A stretch of DNA of 64,000 bases from Qipengyuania qiaonensis (GTDB lineage: Bacteria; Pseudomonadota; Alphaproteobacteria; Sphingomonadales; Sphingomonadaceae), in NCBI RefSeq assembly GCF_019711515.1, contig NZ_JAIGNO010000005.1:1-64000 (forward strand), read 5' to 3'. The notes beneath the pieces were generated by a model, which did no database searches, was not told the DNA's origin, and saw nothing but the letters and a program-made list of their open reading frames with translations. Below are positions 57,962 to 64,000 of the stretch, one piece after another; within the stretch, counting starts at the first letter, position 1; every line of letters begins with the position of its first letter. Position numbers and translations under genes: made by a program.

Positions 57962-59278
57962 CTAGGGCGCAAATTCCGGGACCGCCGGGTCCGCATCGCG
58001 CGCTCCCGGGCGCCGCGACAGGACGATGGCCATGGCCACCGCCGCGAGGGCGACGAGCCAGAAGATGGCGACGAAGGGCGCCTCGTTCCCAACCCCCAGC
58101 CGCGCCAGCAGCGTGGCGACAATCGCCACGGGCATGCCGATGGTGACGCCCCACCAGCCTGCACGGATGACGGGACGCGGGCTGCCCTTGCGCTCCTGCT
58201 TGTTGAGCCAGATGAAGGTTCCGGTCGACACCACGATACTGAGCGCGATCCCGAAGAGGATATAGGCCAGCTTGACCGGCAACCCGCCGTAATTGCCGAA
58301 ATGGAGATTATAGATCGACGCGGCGAATTGCTGGCCGGTCGTTCCGTCGGACAGTCCGGCCGTGCCCCTGAACGTCCCGTCCGCGCCGAAGGCATAATAT
58401 TCGCCGAAGATCAGGCGCTGCCCGTGCACGCCGACGATCTGGAGATGCTGTCCACGCGTTCCCGGATCGTGGAGGATGGCATAGGACACGCGGATATGGG
58501 GATATTCGCGGGCCATATATTCCAGCGCCGGCGCCACTTTCGGCAGCGGTGCCGGGGTGTCGTCCCCGGCAGGTTCCGCGCCGAACACCGGGGCGAGCGC
58601 GGCTTCGGTGTCGCCGTCATAGGCTGTCGCCGCAAGGCTGTAGCCCGAGATGTAGAACAGGCCGATCATCGATCCCGTCAGGGCGATTGCCAGCGCGAAG
58701 GGCAGGGTCCACACCGCCAGCCGGTTGTGCCAGTCGAGCGTGGATACCTCGTCGTTGCGCCGCGCGCGCAGCCGGAAGGCGTCGCGGAAGATGCGCGGAT
58801 GGGCGATGATGCCGGACACTGCCAGCGCCACTATCATGGCCCCGAACAGCCCGACCAGCGTCATCCCCCAGATCGCCGGAAGGTTGAGCCGATAATGCAG
58901 CGCCAGCAGGAATTCCGCCCAGGCATTCTCCTCGGGCACGGCGATGGCACCGGCGGCGTCGACATGGAAGGCTTGCCTATCGGTGGTGACGGTCGTGCGC
59001 GGCAGCGCTTCGGTCGGCATATGCACGTAGAGATGCGTGGTCGGCTGCTTGCCTGCTTCGGACGCCACCACATTGGCGATCGCCGTGTCGACCGCCTCCG
59101 GTGCGATGCCGCCCATTTCGGGCGCGCCCTGCTGTTCGAGTCGCTGGAATTCCTCGTACAGCACGATCGCCGTGCCGGTGACGCAGATCAGATAGAGCAG
59201 CGCACAGCAGATCAGGCCGATCGCGGAATGCGCGGAAATGCCCTGGCGGACGGTGTCCTTGGCGAATAGCGGTTTCAT
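57962..59278 (-). CDS. PepSY-associated transmembrane protein, iron-uptake type
   Basis: 438 aa from ATG 59278, overlapping the upstream stop (ATGA). N-terminal helix IGLICCALLYLICVTGTAIV and LYEEFQRLEQQG, the periplasmic PepSY-like domain, then further helices (MTLVGLFGAMIVALAVSGII; LDWHNRLAVWTLPFALAIAL; and two to three more at the C-terminus). The LHYRLNLPAIWG and LDWHNRLAVW phrases are typical of siderophore-reductase-like PepSY_TM proteins that sit downstream of TonB receptors. It may reduce ferric siderophores at the inner membrane. Confidence 0.85.
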   Translation of the reverse strand: MKPLFAKDTVRQGISAHSAIGLICCALLYLICVTGTAIVLYEEFQRLEQQGAPEMGGIAPEAVDTAIANVVASEAGKQPTTHLYVHMPTEALPRTTVTTDRQAFHVDAAGAIAVPEENAWAEFLLALHYRLNLPAIWGMTLVGLFGAMIVALAVSGIIAHPRIFRDAFRLRARRNDEVSTLDWHNRLAVWTLPFALAIALTGSMIGLFYISGYSLAATAYDGDTEAALAPVFGAEPAGDDTPAPLPKVAPALEYMAREYPHIRVSYAILHDPGTRGQHLQIVGVHGQRLIFGEYYAFGADGTFRGTAGLSDGTTGQQFAASIYNLHFGNYGGLPVKLAYILFGIALSIVVSTGTFIWLNKQERKGSPRPVIRAGWWGVTIGMPVAIVATLLARLGVGNEAPFVAIFWLVALAAVAMAIVLSRRPGARDADPAVPEFAP

Positions 59279-59850
59279 GATCGGCTTCCCAATACGACCA
59301 GCGGCAGGAGTGCGAGTGCGAGCGGCACGGCCAACAGGGCGATCTGCGGACGGCGCGTCGTGTTCATGAGCATGGCGCAGGCGAGCAGCGGCCAGACCAG
59401 CGGCACGAGCCCCAGCACCATGACATTGCCATCGGCCTCCGCCAGCGGCCAGCTTATGGCCAGAGTACGCGCGGCTAGCGCTACGGCAACCGATACGGCG
59501 AGGGCCAGCGGTCCGGTCAGAACAAAGGTCAGCAGGCCGCGGCGCCAGCCGCCCGGTGTGGCTGACACCGTGCCATTCTGGCCGTTCCTGATCCGTCGTG
59601 CATGCTTCGGCCTGTCGAAAGCGGCCAGGGCGAGCGCCAGGCAGGCCGTCCCCGTCGCCACCAGCGCCGCGACCGCGAGACCCCATGCCCCGGCGGCCGC
59701 CCAGCCGCTTATGGCACCGATGGCCAGCAGCAGCCATCCGGCGGTGTTGAGCGGGACCGACCGGACCGACCGGCCCCATGAATGGCGCAGGACCGCAACC
59801 CCGAGGATCGCCGCCCCTGCGCCCGATAACATGACGGCGTCCCCGGCCAT
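59275..59850 (-). CDS. Polytopic membrane protein of the siderophore operon
   Basis: 191 aa with about five to six hydrophobic segments (MLSGAGAAILGVAVLRHSW; AGWLLLAIGAISGWAAAG; AVAALVATGTACLALALAAF; LLTFVLTGPLALAVSVAVAL; the Leu-rich C-terminus). Alternating short loops and one basic loop (RPKHARRIRN). No known domain recognised; small membrane proteins of this type regularly stand between a TonB siderophore receptor and a PepSY protein in alphaproteobacteria. It overlaps the receptor stop by 1 nt and the PepSY start by 4 nt. Confidence 0.75.
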   Translation of the reverse strand: MAGDAVMLSGAGAAILGVAVLRHSWGRSVRSVPLNTAGWLLLAIGAISGWAAAGAWGLAVAALVATGTACLALALAAFDRPKHARRIRNGQNGTVSATPGGWRRGLLTFVLTGPLALAVSVAVALAARTLAISWPLAEADGNVMVLGLVPLVWPLLACAMLMNTTRRPQIALLAVPLALALLPLVVLGSRS

Positions 59851-62015
59851 CAGAAACGGTAGCTCACGGTGCCCATGATGTTCCTCTCGCTCCCCATGAA
59901 GCAGTCGCCGCGGGCAAGGCAGGCCGAATAATAGCGCTTGTCGAACAGGTTGGTGGCGTTGAGCGCCAGACTCCAGTTGGCAAACTCGACCTCGGCCAGC
60001 GCATCGACCAGGGTGAAGGACGGGGTGACGATGCCGTCGGGGAAGGCCGCGCCGAAGGACCGGTTCTTGCCCACGTGCCGCACGCCGGCACCGAGCAGGA
60101 GAGAGGCATCCCCGCCAAGCGCAAAGCCCTTGGTGGTCCAGAGCGACGCGTTGAATTTGGGCACGTTGTCGAGCTGGCGCCCGGTGCCCGCAATCTCGGC
60201 CTCGTTATAGCTCGCATTGGCGATGATGTTGAGCCGCCCGGGCAGTGCCGCAGTGCCTTCCAGTTCGATCCCCCTGGAATTCAGTTCGCCGATCTGGATC
60301 TGGTCGAACGGATCTGCCGTGCTGTCGTCGGACACCGGTCGATTGCTTTCCTGGATGTCGTAGCCGGTGACGGTGACAAGGATGGTGTCGGTTGGATGAA
60401 ACTTGACCCCCGCTTCGAACTGGCGGCCCGCTTTGGGGACGAAGGCGCTGCCGTCGCTCGCCGTGCCCGCAATAGGTTCGAAGCTTTCGGTATAGCTGAA
60501 GAAGGGCGATATGCCGTCGACCACTTCGCCGATAATGCCCGCGCGGAAGGTCGTTGCGGAATCGCGCCGCGTCGCGCCGCCCATGCTCTGCGCGCTGGTC
60601 CAGTCGCGGCGCGCGCCGAGGACGATCGATACGCGGTCGGCAAAGCGGATCTGGTCCTGGACATAGATGCCGACCTGATCCTGATCGACATCCTCGTTGA
60701 CAGAAGTCGGGCTCGGCAGGCCACCGCCGTAATCCGACAGCGCGGCGTAATCGATATCGTAGATGTCGAAATATTCGACTGCGAAGCCGCCGGTCTTGTA
60801 GACCGAGTTGAAGCTGTAATCGATGCCCGCCAGAACCGTGTGTTCGATGCCCGACCCGGTGTCGAAATCGAACTGGACGTTGTTGTCGGTGGAGAAAATC
60901 TCCATCCGGGCAATCGTCCCGTCGACATAGAGCCTCATCGTGCGCTGTTCGGGATCGGGCACGAAACCGCCCGCGCCATCGAGCACGGGCTGGCCCGTCA
61001 CGGGGTCGAGCAGAATGTAGGGATTCGCGGGGTTGGAATAGCTGTCGGCGTAATGCGTGAAATAGGTCAGGTCGCTGTCGATATAGCGTGCCTTGAGGTT
61101 GAGCCGCGCGCTATCGCCGAAGCGGTGTTCGAACAGTGCGGTCCCCTGCAGCAGGCGGCCATCGTAGCGATCCCATCCGGGCTTGCCGACGAACAGATCG
61201 TTGGGCAGCCGGCCGTTGGGATTGGGCAGGATCGTCCCGACCAGCGGCAGGAACTGCGAGGTCGAACCGCTGTCATCCTCCTGATAGAGGCCGATCAGCG
61301 TGAAATCGGTGTCGGGCGAGGGCTTGAAGGTGATCGAGGGCGCGATCATCACGCGGTCGTCGGGCACGTAATCGGTCTGCGTATCGGCATCGCGCACGCG
61401 GGCGACCAGCCGCGCGGCCACCGTATCGCCCAGCGGACCGGTCACGTCGACCAGCGCTTCCTTGCGATCGAACGATCCATAGCGCAGGGAAACCTCGCCC
61501 GATGCGTCGAATTCGGGGCGCTTGGAGACGAGGTTGACGATCCCGCCCAGCGCGCCCTGACCGAAGAGAACCGACGCCGGCCCGCGCACCAGTTCGACCT
61601 GATCGAAATTATAGGGGTCGGCGCGAATGCTGGCGTAGAAGCTGAAGATGTCGCGCATGCCGTCGCGGAACTGCAGCGCGTTGATCCCGCGTACGAAGGC
61701 CCCGTCGACCCGGCTGTCGGGACCGTAGGGATTGGCGGTCACCCCGGACACGTAGTTCAGCGTATCGCCGATGCTGACCGCGCCCTGCGCCAGGTAGAGT
61801 TCGTCGTCGATCACCGTGATCGGCTGCGGCGTTTCGATGATCGGGGTATCGGTCTTGGTCGCCGTGCTGCCTTCGTCCCGCGCGCCGGTTACCACGATGG
61901 TGCGCTGCTCGCTGTCGTCGACCGCATCCTCGGCAAGCGCGGGCGCGGCGGCGAACAGGCAGGGTGCCAGCGCACTGCAGGCGAGCAGGCGTGCGGCGGG
62001 GGAAGCGATGGGCAT
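59850..62015 (-). CDS. TonB-dependent siderophore receptor
   Basis: 721 aa, ATG 62015 with GAGGAA upstream. Signal peptide LLACSALAPCLFAAAPALAE. TonB-dependent siderophore plug: IVVTGARDEGSTATKTDTPI, ETPQPITVIDDELYLAQGAV, DTLNYVSGVTANPYGPDSRV and LVRGPASVLFGQGALGGIVN, followed by a barrel and a C-terminal NIMGTVSYRF with terminal Phe. Length and plug motifs fit the FhuA/FpvA ferric-siderophore class. Fur box 61 nt upstream of the start supports iron control. Confidence 0.93.
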   Translation of the reverse strand: MPIASPAARLLACSALAPCLFAAAPALAEDAVDDSEQRTIVVTGARDEGSTATKTDTPIIETPQPITVIDDELYLAQGAVSIGDTLNYVSGVTANPYGPDSRVDGAFVRGINALQFRDGMRDIFSFYASIRADPYNFDQVELVRGPASVLFGQGALGGIVNLVSKRPEFDASGEVSLRYGSFDRKEALVDVTGPLGDTVAARLVARVRDADTQTDYVPDDRVMIAPSITFKPSPDTDFTLIGLYQEDDSGSTSQFLPLVGTILPNPNGRLPNDLFVGKPGWDRYDGRLLQGTALFEHRFGDSARLNLKARYIDSDLTYFTHYADSYSNPANPYILLDPVTGQPVLDGAGGFVPDPEQRTMRLYVDGTIARMEIFSTDNNVQFDFDTGSGIEHTVLAGIDYSFNSVYKTGGFAVEYFDIYDIDYAALSDYGGGLPSPTSVNEDVDQDQVGIYVQDQIRFADRVSIVLGARRDWTSAQSMGGATRRDSATTFRAGIIGEVVDGISPFFSYTESFEPIAGTASDGSAFVPKAGRQFEAGVKFHPTDTILVTVTGYDIQESNRPVSDDSTADPFDQIQIGELNSRGIELEGTAALPGRLNIIANASYNEAEIAGTGRQLDNVPKFNASLWTTKGFALGGDASLLLGAGVRHVGKNRSFGAAFPDGIVTPSFTLVDALAEVEFANWSLALNATNLFDKRYYSACLARGDCFMGSERNIMGTVSYRF

Positions 62016-62076
62016 GAATGATTTCCTCGTCTGAACTTTTGCGTGCCGCTAATGCGAGCCAATCGCAAGAGTCAAG

Positions 62077-62095
62077 GAGAATGATAATCATTCGC
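62077..62095 (-). promoter_or_regulatory. Fur box upstream of the siderophore receptor operon
   Basis: GAGAATGATAATCATTCGC is a 15-of-19 match to the consensus GATAATGATAATCATTATC, with a perfect core AATGATAATCATT. It lies 61 nt before the ATG of the receptor, at promoter position. Confidence 0.88.
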
Positions 62096-62183
62096 AATAA
62101 TTGCGGGGTAGTGGGCGTGGGTGGTGCATCGATCCTGCTTGACTGGACGCGCCCGCCATTCGCGCCTATTGCAGCCCCATCCC

Positions 62184-64000
<1,817 letters not shown>

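Noticed and set aside
60075..62021. 648-aa plus-strand frame opposite the siderophore receptor
   Set aside because: Antisense shadow in GC-rich DNA; no domain and no SD.

Overview
The window looks like chromosomal DNA of a GC-rich alphaproteobacterium, most likely a sphingomonad of the Erythrobacteraceae type. This rests on base composition, large TonB-dependent receptors with the plug style usual in Caulobacter and sphingomonads, tightly packed ATGA-overlapping operons, and the N-terminus of ThiC. The placement is an inference from sequence style, not from a marker gene. No tRNA, rRNA, CRISPR array, insertion sequence or integrase was recognised.

Layout. (1) 1-4.0 kb: an HxlR regulator, a TetR regulator overlapping an HpcH/HpaI-type aldolase gene, and a divergent phytanoyl-CoA-dioxygenase-like gene. 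(2) 4.0-10.8 kb: an accessory island with two divergent large proteins that lack export signals. One is followed by a lipoprotein gene. The other ends in a WHH-type HNH nuclease domain and is followed by six immunity-like genes (three SMI1/KNR4-like, three YezG/DUF600-like) and one start-less toxin C-terminal remnant. (3) 10.8-32.6 kb: a nearly complete non-flagellar type III secretion system (T3SS) on the minus strand. Its first operon is transglycosylase-sctV-C-D-F-I-J-K-L-N-O-P, in the SPI-1 prgHIJK-orgAB order. Its second part is an effector with a GDPH self-cleavage motif (DUF1521/MIIA), then sctU, a fliO-like gene, and sctQ-R-S-T. Between them lies a plus-strand block: a small unknown gene, a LuxR-type HTH protein, a probable secreted helical protein, and four tandem Sec-exported paralogues. 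A duplicated scrap of sctP between two of the paralogues records how the array grew.

(4) 32.6-41.7 kb: a carbohydrate-use locus with a LacI regulator, a flavin-dependent halogenase-family protein, a SusC-like TonB receptor and a family 3 glycosidase, with two matched operator-like sites in the receptor/glycosidase intergenic region. (5) 41.7-46.4 kb: small metabolic and stress genes: RidA, two SnoaL-like genes around a TetR gene, a bdcA/bdcR pair, and an alpha/beta hydrolase. (6) 46.5-53.9 kb: a histidine utilisation cluster, hutC-hutF divergent from hutI-hutH-hutG-hutU. It encodes the five-step route to glutamate and formate and has a HutC-like operator in the middle. (7) 53.9-57.9 kb: two exported peptidase-like proteins facing each other across a bidirectional terminator. 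(8) 58-62 kb: a Fur-box-controlled siderophore receptor operon with a PepSY reductase-like protein. (9) 62.2 kb to the end: a TPP riboswitch and thiC, cut by the window edge.

The most interesting feature is the T3SS with its flanking toxin/immunity island. The toxin has no Sec signal, no T6SS spike domain and no two-partner secretion domain, yet it carries immunity genes and sits directly beside a complete injectisome. This raises the possibility, unproven here, of a T3SS-delivered interbacterial nuclease.
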